Shown: positions 1 through 7,842 of the stretch, in pieces
How positions within the stretch are numbered: position 1 is the first letter of the stretch
Layout: each line of letters opens with the position of its first letter
DNA from: Caulobacter sp. RHG1
Lineage (GTDB): Bacteria > Pseudomonadota > Alphaproteobacteria > Caulobacterales > Caulobacteraceae
Reading direction: 5' to 3'
DNA: 64,000 nucleotides
Assembly (NCBI RefSeq): GCF_013181195.1
Contig: NZ_SMZP01000011.1
Coordinates: 62,001-126,000, forward strand
The notes under the pieces: generated by a model
Database searches by the model: none
Told to the model about the DNA's origin: nothing
What the model saw: the letters and a program-made list of their open reading frames with translations, nothing else
Translations under genes and position numbers: made by a program

Positions 1-1
1 C

Positions 2-382
2 GCTCATGCCCAGACCCTGCTGGACAGCGGCGCGCCCGTCGTGCTGGCCGGCGACTACAATGTCGTCCCGACCGAGGCCGACATCTACCCCCGCCATTCT
101 TATGGCGACGATGCGCTGCTGCGGCCGCAAAGCCGGGCTGCGTTTCAGCGCCTGCTGGATCAGGGCTGGACCGACGCTGTGCGGACACTCCATCCCGATG
201 CGCCGCCTTGGACCTATTGGTCGTATCTGCGCGAGCGCTGGCCCAGGGACAAGGGTCTGCGGATCGACCACCTCCTGGTCTCGCCTAGCCTGGTTGACCG
301 ACTCCAGGATGCGGGCGTCGACCGGTGGGTCCGGGGCCTGGACGGCGCCAGCGACCACGCCCCCGCCTGGATCGTGGTCTGA
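2..382 (+). CDS. xthA: exodeoxyribonuclease III, C-terminal part (5' end outside window)
   Basis: This is the last 126 codons of an exonuclease III family enzyme, which removes nucleotides 3'-5' from duplex DNA and cuts at abasic sites in base-excision repair. The visible part holds the GDYNVVPT segment (the GDxN active-site motif), the RIDHLLVS segment and the closing SDHAP motif with the catalytic histidine, as in the EEP nuclease fold. The reading frame is open from base 2, so the gene starts outside the window. The next gene starts two bases after the stop, so the two are probably co-transcribed. Identification is firm; only the N-terminus is missing. Confidence 0.93.
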   Translation, partial: AHAQTLLDSGAPVVLAGDYNVVPTEADIYPRHSYGDDALLRPQSRAAFQRLLDQGWTDAVRTLHPDAPPWTYWSYLRERWPRDKGLRIDHLLVSPSLVDRLQDAGVDRWVRGLDGASDHAPAWIVV

Positions 383-384
383 CG

Positions 385-711
385 ATGAAGCCCGCCGCCC
401 CGGTCACGCCCGACGGACGCTATCTAGTCGTTCGTGGCCGCTTGTGGCGGGCCAGCAACCCGGCGCTGCCGCCAGATCACCGTCAGGCGCTGGTGAACGC
501 CTTGATGACGGCGCGCCGGGCGGTGCGCGCGGCCCTGGCCGCCGACAATCCCCAACAGCTGGCTCTGGCCCGCGCCCAGGTCGACGCGGCCAAGGTTGGC
601 CTGGGCGAGCGTGGGCCGGTCTGGTGGACCGATGGCGCGCCTGATCTCAATCGCCACATGGCCAAGACCACGCCCTATGCCGATTGGTGGGCCGGCCTCA
701 TCCAGGCTTAG
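385..711 (+). CDS. small conserved hypothetical protein downstream of xthA
   Basis: A 108-residue soluble protein of unknown function. It begins with a DGRYLVVRGRLWR segment, is Ala/Arg rich with a long helical middle (about residues 30-75), and ends with a Trp-rich segment (PVWWTDG, YADWWAGLIQA). Small proteins with the same opening and closing sequences recur in Caulobacter-type genomes as I recall, without a known role. The ATG lies two bases after the xthA stop, which argues for one transcript and for this start rather than an upstream in-frame one at 325. No membrane segment or signal peptide is visible. Confidence 0.75.
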   Translation: MKPAAPVTPDGRYLVVRGRLWRASNPALPPDHRQALVNALMTARRAVRAALAADNPQQLALARAQVDAAKVGLGERGPVWWTDGAPDLNRHMAKTTPYADWWAGLIQA

Positions 712-897
712 CGACGCTCGTCCCCCGCCACGCCAGGCCACATTGACGCCTGGCCCGCCGGCGCTCAAATTGAACGCGGATCGCAGTTCCAGACGAGTCG
801 TCGGGTCAAACACTGCTTCAGACAGTTTTCTACCGCAGCTCTTGATGAGCACGGTCGCGGCATAATCGACGATCTGCGGCCGATCATTGAGGCTGTG

Positions 898-1632
898 ATG
901 AAGACGTTTCTCGACCTTGCGGCGCTGCCGGCGCTGAAAGAAGACCTGCGCCACGCCCTGCCCGGCGCGCGCGCCTCCGACCGCATCGAAGCCCTGGCCC
1001 GGGGCCTGGGCTACAACACCTATGCCGCCATGAGAGCGGCGCTGACCAATGGCGGCGTCCTGGTCGCACCGGACGACCTGGCGTTCCAGGCCTATCTGGC
1101 CGCGCGCGGCGACCCACCGAACGAACGGGTTCTGCGCCGAACCTTAGCCAAGCTTGATCTGCGGCGGGCGATGGACCGCGAGGCCGACCTGACGACGGCG
1201 GGCTTCGGCGTGGGTTGGGACCGGCGCGAGACGGCTGCGGTGCGTCGGGAGAAGAAGAGGCAGTGGCGCGCGGACCTGCTGCACGATGTTTCGGCCGACG
1301 AGTTCGAGCTGGCGCGGCTCTATGTCGACCAACTGGTCCCACGCAAGACGCTGAACCGCGACTTCAGCACCTATGGCCTCAAGCACCAGGCCGAGCGCCT
1401 GTCGCGCGACCGGGGGATCGCCGCGCACCTAGGCAACTACGTGCCCAACGGGGTATTCATCGCCGCGGCGATCTCGGCCGGCTTCACGGTCAAGCGGTGC
1501 CAGCCCGACGACTTGAACGGCTTCATCAACGCCACGACGCCCAGCATCAGGGCCGCCCAGACAGGACAGCTGATCGATCGGACGACGGCGTCCTGCGTCC
1601 TCGGCCACGCCTTGCACGTCGTGACCGGCTAG
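898..1632 (+). CDS. hypothetical protein, accessory-type
   Basis: A 244-residue protein that I do not recognise. The N-terminus holds an ALARGLGYNTYAAMRAAL helix pair (about residues 34-52), a motif seen at the front of many plasmid- and island-borne proteins of unknown role. The middle is rich in charged residues and the C-terminus (NYVPNGVFIAAAISAGF) resembles a small hydrophobic core segment. A GAGG ribosome site lies five bases before the ATG at 898, which is better spaced than for the GTG at 895. The gene ends just before a strong hairpin and converges with the next gene. It may be the left edge of the accessory region. Confidence 0.6.
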   Translation: MKTFLDLAALPALKEDLRHALPGARASDRIEALARGLGYNTYAAMRAALTNGGVLVAPDDLAFQAYLAARGDPPNERVLRRTLAKLDLRRAMDREADLTTAGFGVGWDRRETAAVRREKKRQWRADLLHDVSADEFELARLYVDQLVPRKTLNRDFSTYGLKHQAERLSRDRGIAAHLGNYVPNGVFIAAAISAGFTVKRCQPDDLNGFINATTPSIRAAQTGQLIDRTTASCVLGHALHVVTG

Positions 1633-1635
1633 GCC

Positions 1636-1669
1636 TTGCGGCGGGCTTGGGACGCCAAGCCCGCCGCAA
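1636..1669. terminator. bidirectional hairpin terminator between convergent genes
   Basis: A perfect 15-bp stem (1636-1650 with 1655-1669) closed by a GACG tetraloop sits four bases after the stop of the 898-1632 gene and six bases before the stop of the convergent gene. There is no clear T-run, so it may act as a transcript end-stabiliser rather than a classical intrinsic terminator. Confidence 0.65.
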
Positions 1670-1674
1670 CCAAA

Positions 1675-2445
1675 CTACACGCCACCTCGGCCGGCGAGGT
1701 AGGCGCGCGCCCAGGTCCGGATGCGCCCCTCAACCTCCATGCGGTGCCGCACGAGGGCCCTGAAGGTCGGGTCGGTGTCGATGATTTCGTTGGATCCGGC
1801 CGCGTCGATCCGTACGTCATACTCGGCGCACAGGGCGATAAACGCGTCGATCTCGTCGGGCAGCGGATCCTTGGGCGCCTTTTGCGCCAGCCAGTCCTCA
1901 AGGCTCAGGTTCGCCTTGGTCGCGCGCCGCGTCTCGTAGGCGCGCTGGGTTTCGGAGAAGCCGGCGATCAGAGCCGCAGGATCGGGCAAAGTCGGTTCGT
2001 AGATGCGGACGCGCCGATTGCGCGGGCGCAGGTCAAAATCGAAGTCCACGCCGTAGCTGGGATCCTCGACGAAGAGGATGGTCTTCTCGTCGGCGGGTTT
2101 GGGCGTGATGTCGACGAGATCGCCTTGGGGACTGCGCCAGACGCAATGGAACTCCGCCGTGACGATCGCCGGCGGCCATTCCCAGATCGTCCAGCCGTAG
2201 ACCGGCGCGCCACCGTCAGCCGCGATTTTCAGCCGGACCCCATCACTACAGAACCCAAAGAGGCCGTGGGGGTCGGGCGTCACCGGAAGGAATGCCGCCG
2301 GCGCGCCTCCCAGAGATTGGCAGAACGCCAGGATCTGGCCCGTCAGGTTCGTGGGCGTGGTCTCGGTCGTCTGTTGCCGCTGCTGGCGGCTTTGGTCGAA
2401 CAACTGCTTTGAGGTGGCTTTGATCTCGCCGTCTGTCATCACCAT
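1675..2445 (-). CDS. hypothetical protein
   Basis: A 256-residue soluble protein of unknown function. A central segment (YGWTIWEWPPAIVTAEF, then HCVWRSPQGDLVDITPK, about residues 82-116) matches my memory of a family of accessory-gene proteins in which a Trp-rich strand is followed by a His-x-Val-Trp and Asp-Ile-Thr-Pro core. The N-terminus is Gln/Thr rich and probably disordered, and the C-terminus is helical and charged. It converges with its left neighbour and lies back to back with the ardA region. A second ATG six bases downstream could also be the start. No function is assigned. Confidence 0.6.
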   Translation of the reverse strand: MVMTDGEIKATSKQLFDQSRQQRQQTTETTPTNLTGQILAFCQSLGGAPAAFLPVTPDPHGLFGFCSDGVRLKIAADGGAPVYGWTIWEWPPAIVTAEFHCVWRSPQGDLVDITPKPADEKTILFVEDPSYGVDFDFDLRPRNRRVRIYEPTLPDPAALIAGFSETQRAYETRRATKANLSLEDWLAQKAPKDPLPDEIDAFIALCAEYDVRIDAAGSNEIIDTDPTFRALVRHRMEVEGRIRTWARAYLAGRGGV

Positions 2446-2690
2446 GCGTCATGCCCCGCTTCGAATAGTCAAGCTTCACGATAGGTTGATTTCCAAACCC
2501 GGCGCCACCCCATAGAGGTAGAGCTTAGCTTTAACTGACGAGGCCTAGCGTCGCCGCAGGCCCCGCCCTATCCTTGGGCCATGCCCCCTCGCCTCCGCCC
2601 GACACCCCGCCTGCTCACCCCCGCCGGCTGGACCGCCCTTGCCGCCGTGGCGCTGCTGGCCGCCGCGATGGTCACGGTCGTGACGCGCGC

Positions 2691-3239
2691 CTAGCGCGTC
2701 CAGAAGACATGCACCGCGTCCGGCGCGGTTTCGACGGTAAAGACCTCGCCGTTCAGCCGCGCGTCGCGGGCCATGGCCTCGTAATCGATATAAAGCCGCA
2801 GGGCCTGCGGGATTTCGACGGTCTCCTCGGTCAGTTCCTGGAAGCTGTCGGCGAGGCTTGAGAAGCAACCGCGATACTGGTCCTCGAGCGCTGTCTCTGC
2901 CGCCTCCAGATCGCCACCGACCTCCGCCAGCACCAAGGCGCCAAGCCGCCCACGGGCGCGCAGGAAGCCCGCGATCTCGACCACCCGCGCGATCCCCGCA
3001 TATTCGGCGATCTCGACCCCGCCAAATCCCTCATGGTCGTGGATCGCGAACTCTTCGGCCATTGGCTCGGGCGAGGCCTCCAGCATCGATCGGATCGCGG
3101 CCCACACCGCTTCGGCGTCGCTCTCCACGTCGATCCAGGCGCCATGCAGAACGCCAGCATTATAGGCGGCCAGACACGCAACATAGATGCGGGGCGCCAC
3201 AACACCAAAGCCAAGGTCATCAACAGCTTGTCCCATCAT
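2691..3239 (-). CDS. ardA: antirestriction protein ArdA
   Basis: ArdA proteins are elongated, acidic DNA mimics that block type I restriction enzymes and protect incoming conjugative DNA. The sequence shows PRIYVACLAAYNAGVLHGAWID at the front (split here from a longer block), an acidic AEEFAIHDHEGFGG motif, an AEYAGIARVVEIA helix and the closing YIDYEAMARDARLNGEVF motif, all typical of the family. The frame opens at 3245, but a GAAGG site directly abuts that ATG, whereas it is six bases from the ATG at 3239, so the latter is preferred (182 residues). Upstream lie a hairpin and copy A of the repeated regulatory element. It marks conjugative-element ancestry. Confidence 0.93.
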   Translation of the reverse strand: MMGQAVDDLGFGVVAPRIYVACLAAYNAGVLHGAWIDVESDAEAVWAAIRSMLEASPEPMAEEFAIHDHEGFGGVEIAEYAGIARVVEIAGFLRARGRLGALVLAEVGGDLEAAETALEDQYRGCFSSLADSFQELTEETVEIPQALRLYIDYEAMARDARLNGEVFTVETAPDAVHVFWTR

Positions 3240-3252
3240 GCTCATCCTTCAA

Positions 3253-3282
3253 GGCAGGGGTTCGATCACTCGAACCCTTGCC
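3253..3282 (-). promoter_or_regulatory. leader hairpin A, upstream of ardA
   Basis: A 13-bp stem (3253-3265 with 3270-3282, one G-U pair) with a four-base loop that reads GTGA, a GNRA-type tetraloop, on the ardA strand. It ends a few bases before the GAAGG ribosome site. Hairpins in the same place but with unrelated stem sequence precede the parB-trbL and DUF3768 genes, so the shape rather than the sequence appears conserved. Confidence 0.7.
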
Positions 3283-3283
3283 C

Positions 3284-3404
3284 GTCGGCGAGACCGGGGG
3301 TGCAAGCGGAGGGGCGGCTTCGCGGGGACCCGGCTGCAGGCCGGCAAGGCCGGCCGAAGCTGGGCGGAAGGCGATCCGCAGCGCGCTGGGGGCGGAGCCC
3401 CAAG
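3284..3404 (-). repeat. dispersed upstream element, copy A (of three)
   Basis: About 120 bases shared with 16741-16880 and 29620-29764. Shared blocks include GTGCAAGCGGAGGGGCG, CTTCGCGGGGACCCGGCTGCAGG, GAAGCTGGGCGGAAGGCGATCCG and a GGCGGAGCCC hairpin. In this copy the central stem is GGCCGGC-AAG-GCCGGCC (3339-3355) where the other two copies have a different palindrome, and the distal hairpin is GGGGC-GGA-GCCCC. It lies between the likely promoter and the start of ardA, so it is probably transcribed as leader RNA. Confidence 0.8.
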
Positions 3405-3489
3405 ACGGCGCCCTGCGCTAGCGGCCGAGGGATCTGGCCGTCGGTCCCGAGATTCGCGCCCTGGTCGATTGACTCCGCGGCCCCAAAAA

Positions 3490-3504
3490 GAACAATTAGA
3501 GAAC
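3490..3504 (+). promoter_or_regulatory. LexA (SOS) box for the 3520-alkB operon
   Basis: GAAC, seven bases, GAAC: a perfect alphaproteobacterial LexA site (GTTC-N7-GTTC) read on the other strand, 15 bases before the GTG start of the downstream gene. Its position near the start of the transcript fits repression by LexA. Confidence 0.8.
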
Positions 3505-3519
3505 ATTAAGGAAATCTCC

Positions 3520-3819
3520 GTGCCGACCTCCTCCCACCCCGGGCGCATCGCGTCTGCGGACAAGCCGCCGCGCGTCTATCGCCGCGCCGTCGAGAAGCTG
3601 ACCCGTCACCGCGAGCGACACGGCGATCCGACTGCCCGCACCCTCTATTTCACCTTCCCGGGCAGTCGCCGGGCCTTGCGCAGCCAGGTCACCTTCGTGT
3701 CGACCGAGCACGCGCCCGACTTCGAGGGGGATGAGGCTTGGTTCGAAATGGAGCTGGTGGCCGGCGTTCCCTGGTCCTGGTGGCGGGCCGTCCGCCAAGT
3801 CGAGGCGCCCAGGCGATGA
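3520..3819 (+). CDS. small hypothetical protein, SOS-controlled, upstream of alkB
   Basis: A 99-residue basic protein of unknown function (segments RVYRRAVEKLTRHRERHG, TLYFTFPGSRR, DEAWFEMELVAGVPWSWWRA). The GTG at 3520 is chosen because an AAGGA site lies seven bases upstream and the only alternatives are far upstream inside the regulatory repeat. A LexA box sits directly in front, and the stop overlaps the alkB start (ATGA), so the two genes form one operon that should be induced by DNA damage. A role with AlkB in alkylation repair is inference from context only. Confidence 0.7.
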   Translation: MPTSSHPGRIASADKPPRVYRRAVEKLTRHRERHGDPTARTLYFTFPGSRRALRSQVTFVSTEHAPDFEGDEAWFEMELVAGVPWSWWRAVRQVEAPRR

Positions 3820-4388
3820 GCGGTCAGCTCAGCCTGTTCGCGCCCGCGCCGCCCGCCATGCCCGAGGGCTTTCGCTACCAGCCCGACCTGATCGGCGAGG
3901 ACGAGGAGCGCGACTTGGTGGGTCGCTTCCAGGATCTGGATTTCCAGCCCTATGAGCATGAGGGCTATCTGGGCCATCGCCGCGTGGCCGCTTTCGGATG
4001 GCGACGCGACGCCCACGGCCACATGGTCGAGACGGGCGAGCCGATCCCCGACCTCCTGCGGCCGCTGCTGGCCAAGGTCGCCGGCTTCACCGGCCTGGCC
4101 ATCAGCAGCTTCCGCCACGCGCTGGTCACCGAATATGCCCCGGGCGCGGGGATCGGCTGGCATCGTGATCGCCCGCCGGCCGTGGCGATCGCCGGGGTCT
4201 CGCTCCTCTCGCCCTGCGCCTTTCGCCTGCGCCGCAAGACCGGCGAGCGCTGGGCGCGGGCGACGCTGCAGGCAGAGCCGCGTTCGGCCTATCTGATGTC
4301 TGGCCCCTCCCGCAGGGATTGGCAGCACAGCATCCCGCCCGTCGAGGCCCTGCGCTACTCGGTGACCTTCCGCACGGTGCGAGCCTAG
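3816..4388 (+). CDS. alkB: alpha-ketoglutarate-dependent dioxygenase AlkB
   Basis: AlkB enzymes use Fe(II), oxygen and 2-oxoglutarate to remove methyl groups such as 1-methyladenine and 3-methylcytosine from DNA or RNA. The 190-residue protein shows the Fe-binding HRD motif (WHRDRP), the distal histidine (WQHSI) and the 2-oxoglutarate arginines in RYSVTFR, plus the nucleotide-recognition segment FGWRRDAHG. Length and layout fit the family. It is translationally coupled (ATGA) to the small upstream gene and, through the LexA box at 3490, predicted to belong to the SOS response rather than only to an Ada-type adaptive response. Confidence 0.92.
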   Translation: MSGQLSLFAPAPPAMPEGFRYQPDLIGEDEERDLVGRFQDLDFQPYEHEGYLGHRRVAAFGWRRDAHGHMVETGEPIPDLLRPLLAKVAGFTGLAISSFRHALVTEYAPGAGIGWHRDRPPAVAIAGVSLLSPCAFRLRRKTGERWARATLQAEPRSAYLMSGPSRRDWQHSIPPVEALRYSVTFRTVRA

Positions 4389-4402
4389 CGCCACGCGTCA
4401 AT

Positions 4403-4417
4403 GTTCCAATTTTGTTC
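4403..4417 (+). promoter_or_regulatory. LexA (SOS) box for dinB
   Basis: GTTC at 4403-4406, seven bases, GTTC at 4414-4417: a perfect direct-repeat LexA box 25 bases before the dinB ATG. It follows the alkB stop by 14 bases, so dinB has its own promoter although it lies just after the alkB operon. Confidence 0.88.
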
Positions 4418-4441
4418 GCATTCGTGATAGAAGGCCGGGCC

Positions 4442-5509
4442 ATGGAGTCGCCGCCCCGCAAGATCATCCATATCGACATGGACGCCTTCTATGCGTCGGT
4501 CGAACAGCGCGATGACCCCAACCTGCGCGGCAAGCCTGTTGTGGTCGGCTCGCCGGCCGCGCGCGGGGTAATCGCCGCGGCCAGCTACGAGGCGCGCCAG
4601 TTTGGGGTGCGCTCGGCCATGCCCTCCAGCACGGCGCTGCGCAAATGCCCGCAGTTGATCTTCGTGCCGCACCGGTTCGAGGTCTACCGGGCCGTCTCGC
4701 GCCAGATCCACGCGATCTTCGCTGACTTCACCGATCTCATCGAACCTTTGTCGCTGGACGAGGCCTATCTCGACGTCACCGCCGACAAGGCCGCTCTGGG
4801 CAACGCCACCGACACCGCCCGGCTGATCCGCCAGCGCATCCACGAGGCGACCGGCCTGACCGCCTCGGCGGGCGTCTCCTACAACAAGTTCCTAGCCAAG
4901 CTGGCCAGCGACCAGAACAAGCCCGACGGCCAGTTCGTGGTTGGTCCGGGCAAGGGCCAAGCCTTTGTCGCCAGCTTGCCGATCGGCCGGTTCTACGGGG
5001 TCGGCGAGGTCACCGAGCGCAAGATGAAGGCCCTCGGGATCGAGACCGGCGAAGACCTGCACCGCCAGAGCCTGGAGTTGCTGGTCCGCCATTTCGGCCG
5101 CTCGGGTCCCTGGTTTTACGGCGTCGCGCGCGGGATCGACGAGCGTCCGGTCAATCCCGATCGCGAGCGCAAGTCCTCGGGTTCAGAGACCACGTTCGAG
5201 ACCGATCTTCTGGACACCACCCGGATCGAGGCCGAGGTCGCGGCCCTGGCCGACAAGGTGTTTTCCTGGTGCGAGACGGCCCAGGCCTACGGGCGCACCG
5301 CCACGGTCAAGATCAAGTATGCCGACTTCGAGCAGGCCACCCGCCGCCGGTCGCTGGCCGACGCCATCGTCGACGCCGCGACCTTGCGCCAGCTGGCCCG
5401 GGATCTGGTGCGCTCGGTCTATCCCCTGCGGGCCGGCGTGCGCCTTCTGGGCGTGACCGTCTCCAGCTTCGCCAGCGCGCCGCCGGCCGTCCAGGCCGCC
5501 CTCGTCTAG
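4442..5509 (+). CDS. dinB: DNA polymerase IV (Y-family)
   Basis: DinB is an error-prone translesion polymerase without proofreading. The 355-residue protein begins IIHIDMDAFYASVEQRDDP with the first catalytic aspartates, has SLDEAYLDVT with the second Asp-Glu pair, SYNKFLAKLASDQNKPDGQF in the palm, and a little-finger domain from about residue 240. The ATG at 4442 is preferred over upstream in-frame starts because those would run into alkB and the LexA box. The C-terminus ends at VQAALV, and I see no obvious QLxLF-type clamp-binding tail. SOS control is shown by the box just upstream. Confidence 0.95.
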   Translation: MESPPRKIIHIDMDAFYASVEQRDDPNLRGKPVVVGSPAARGVIAAASYEARQFGVRSAMPSSTALRKCPQLIFVPHRFEVYRAVSRQIHAIFADFTDLIEPLSLDEAYLDVTADKAALGNATDTARLIRQRIHEATGLTASAGVSYNKFLAKLASDQNKPDGQFVVGPGKGQAFVASLPIGRFYGVGEVTERKMKALGIETGEDLHRQSLELLVRHFGRSGPWFYGVARGIDERPVNPDRERKSSGSETTFETDLLDTTRIEAEVAALADKVFSWCETAQAYGRTATVKIKYADFEQATRRRSLADAIVDAATLRQLARDLVRSVYPLRAGVRLLGVTVSSFASAPPAVQAALV

Positions 5510-5513
5510 CTGC

Positions 5514-5738
5514 CTAGCGGAACGTCCAAGGCCGCACGATCAGGACCATGACCGTAAAGAGGCCCACGAACAGGGCCGGGCCAAAGAGCGGTGAGATGTC
5601 ACGATCCACCGCCTGGACCAGGGTCGACAAGGCCGCGGTGGGCATAACCACCGCGAGGAGGCAGCCCAGCCAGGCGACAAGCTCGCGCCAAGGCCGAGAA
5701 CCGGCCTTGGTCTCCTCCTCGTCATGATGCCAGCCCAT
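5514..5738 (-). CDS. small two-TM membrane protein
   Basis: A 74-residue protein with a charged N-terminus (GWHHDEEETKAGSRP) and two hydrophobic segments (about residues 20-38 and 49-68), so probably an inner-membrane hairpin. A GGGAGGGG ribosome site precedes the ATG at 5738, which is why the longer in-frame extension is not used. It converges with dinB, four bases apart. No family is recognised and no function is proposed. Confidence 0.6.
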   Translation of the reverse strand: MGWHHDEEETKAGSRPWRELVAWLGCLLAVVMPTAALSTLVQAVDRDISPLFGPALFVGLFTVMVLIVRPWTFR

Positions 5739-6387
5739 GGGCCCCCTCCCGCGCCTTGAGCCACCGCGATCGGGCCGCCCGGTCACAATGAGATCGGCGA
5801 CCACGGACCTCAAGTCGAAGCCAGGTATTGCGCGCCGAGCGAGATCGCCGCCGCAATCCGCGCGACTGACGACAATTTCCCGCCGAGGGCGCCGCACACA
5901 CCCTATCTCGCCCCTAGCGACCTTTTAGCCACAACATGTAGGAATCCTATGGACCCATGTCGAGAATCGACAGATTCAGGTCATCAGCCCGTTTACTGCC
6001 CCTTCACCTTTGAGCGAAGCAGCCCATACTCATCGGGCGGAGGGGATGATTCTGTCCGTGACCTGCTGGGTTCAGCCAGCATTTGCCGCTCCGGACGGAA
6101 GTGGGCCTGCCCACGTCCAATCTAAATATCCTGGAGCATCTGGCGGCTAAGGCCGCCGGGGACCGGGGGGACGACCGCTGACTTGCCGGTCGATGAGGTC
6201 GCCCCCTCCGGAATGCCGACTCGTGAAAGCCGACGGCGATATCCTATGTCGCCGATGTGCGCGCGTACAGCTGTGCGTTCGCGTGGCGATCTCGAGTCCT
6301 TGGAAACCAAGCCGCTCCGGCTTCAACGGCGCGGCGACAGGACAGACAGCGCGCCGACAAAAGGTCGGGCGCTTCGAAGGAAACGCC
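5739..6387. other. gene-poor spacer left of the CBASS-like operon
   Basis: No convincing gene is seen in 649 bases. Several short hairpins are visible: GCTGG-(6)-CCAGC near 6064-6079, enclosed by a TCCGT/ACGGA pair (about 6055-6099), and GTGGGC-CT-GCCCAC near 6100-6113. There is no tRNA or known RNA that I can identify. The distal part presumably carries the promoter of the operon that starts at 6388. Base composition is slightly more AT-rich around 5930-6010. Confidence 0.5.
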
Positions 6388-7842
6388 ATGAAGCTTGTCG
6401 AGCATTTCAAAGACTTTCTGAACGACACGGTGAACCTCAACACCACGCGGCTGACGCAGCTGGACAGCAGCGTCGCGGCGTTGAAGACGTTCATTTCCGG
6501 ATCGAGCTGGGATCCGACCATCACGAGCTGGGCCGAACAGGGGTCCTGGGCCCACAAGACGATCATCAAGCCGGTGAACGAGCGCCCGTTCGACGCCGAC
6601 GTGATGGTCTTCGTCAAGCCGGTCGCCGGCTGGGACGCCAAGCGCTACATCACCGAGCTGAAGGCGATCTTCCTGGCGAGCAACACCTATAAGGACAAGG
6701 TGTCGCGCAGCTCCCACTGCATCACGATCGAGTACGCCAAGGAGCGCAAGATCGACATCGCCCCGGTCGTGGTCGACCGCGACGGCGTCACGCGCCTTGA
6801 GGTCTGCAACGTCGACAGCAACAATTTCGAGCGGACCGAGCCGGGCCTCTATACGAACTGGCTGATCGAGCGCAACGGCTGGACCGGTGGCAATGGCCTG
6901 CGCAAGGTCACCCGGCTCTTGAAGTACCTGCGCGACATCAAGACCACCTTCACCTGCCCGTCGGTGCTGCTGACGACGTTGCTGGGCAACCAGATCAACA
7001 TCTTCGACCAGTATTCGACCAGCGCCTTCACCGACACGCCGACCGCCCTGAAGACGATCGTCGGCCGGCTGGACGACTGGCTGCAGGGCAACCCGACCCT
7101 GCCTACCGTGGTCAACCCGGTCCTGACCAGCGAGGTGTTCAGCGCGGCCTGGGACGACACCAAGTACGCCAACTTCCGCGACAAGATCCATACCTACCGC
7201 GAGTGGATCGACGACGCCTATAACGAGGCTGATCGCGACGAGAGCATCGGCAAGTGGCAGCGCGTGTTCGGCGAGGAGTTCGCCGCCTCGGTGGCGATCG
7301 AACGGGCCGCTTCGGTCTCCAAGTCGGCGGACCTGTTCAAGGAGGCTTCGCACTCGGCGATCGCCGCGGCGACCGACCTGGTGGCCCGCTTCGCCCAGTT
7401 TGGTCGCACCGCCCTGCCCGACAACTTCGACCGCTTGCCCCACAAGCAGCGTCCGCGCTGGAAGGTGGCCGCGACCTCCACGTTCAACGTGACCGTGGCC
7501 GCCAGCCTGCACGACGGGCGTGGCGGACGCTGGGTCGAGACGGTCGAGGGCGAGCGCCGCTCTCCCTTGCCCAAGCACTACTGGATGCAGTTCCAGCTGC
7601 GCACCAGCACCGGCACGCCGCTGGCCGGCGACTACGATATCCACTGGCGGGTGACCAACACCGACCAGGAGGCCAACCGCGCCGGCTGCCTGCGAGGTGG
7701 TTTCGAGCGGTCCAACGACGGCAGCGCGCGCTGGGAGCAGTTGTCCTATCGCGGGGTGCACACGGTCGAGGGCTTCGTGGTGCGCAAGCGCGACCAGCAG
7801 TTGGTGGCCCAGAGCGCGCCGTTCTATGTGGTGATCGCCTGA
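6388..7842 (+). CDS. CBASS-type nucleotidyltransferase with AGS-C sensor domain
   Basis: A 484-residue CD-NTase, the family that makes cyclic oligonucleotide alarms after phage infection. The catalytic core shows the GS motif (QGSW, residues 51-54), the metal-binding DxD in PFDADVMVF (D69, D71) and the third aspartate in KIDIAPVVV (D123). The last 130 or so residues (HYWMQFQLRTSTG, GDYDIHWRVTN, GCLRGGF, VEGFVVRK) match the AGS-C sensor domain known from such enzymes. The ATG at 6388 is preceded by GAAGGAA; the longer in-frame extension to 6193 lacks one. Its stop overlaps the next start by one base, so it is coupled to the membrane effector. The product nucleotide cannot be told from sequence. 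Confidence 0.88.
   Translation: MKLVEHFKDFLNDTVNLNTTRLTQLDSSVAALKTFISGSSWDPTITSWAEQGSWAHKTIIKPVNERPFDADVMVFVKPVAGWDAKRYITELKAIFLASNTYKDKVSRSSHCITIEYAKERKIDIAPVVVDRDGVTRLEVCNVDSNNFERTEPGLYTNWLIERNGWTGGNGLRKVTRLLKYLRDIKTTFTCPSVLLTTLLGNQINIFDQYSTSAFTDTPTALKTIVGRLDDWLQGNPTLPTVVNPVLTSEVFSAAWDDTKYANFRDKIHTYREWIDDAYNEADRDESIGKWQRVFGEEFAASVAIERAASVSKSADLFKEASHSAIAAATDLVARFAQFGRTALPDNFDRLPHKQRPRWKVAATSTFNVTVAASLHDGRGGRWVETVEGERRSPLPKHYWMQFQLRTSTGTPLAGDYDIHWRVTNTDQEANRAGCLRGGFERSNDGSARWEQLSYRGVHTVEGFVVRKRDQQLVAQSAPFYVVIA

Noticed and set aside
2581-2694. 37-residue frame with one hydrophobic segment
   Set aside because: No ribosome site, and its end overlaps the ardA stop on the other strand; too little support.
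3249-3563. Leader-peptide reading of the repeated element (shared CSRVPAKxPLRLHxR translation in all three copies)
   Set aside because: In copy A the reading frame of the upstream half differs from that of copies B and C, start codons are not shared, and compensatory changes follow RNA pairing rather than codons, so the element is treated as non-coding.
6055-6113. Possible small RNA (6S-like or tRNA-derived) from nested hairpins
   Set aside because: No tRNA arms, no 6S signature that I can verify and no terminator; left as unexplained structure.
6244-7761. 505-codon open frame antisense to the CBASS nucleotidyltransferase
   Set aside because: The forward frame carries full catalytic motifs; the reverse frame has no recognisable domain.
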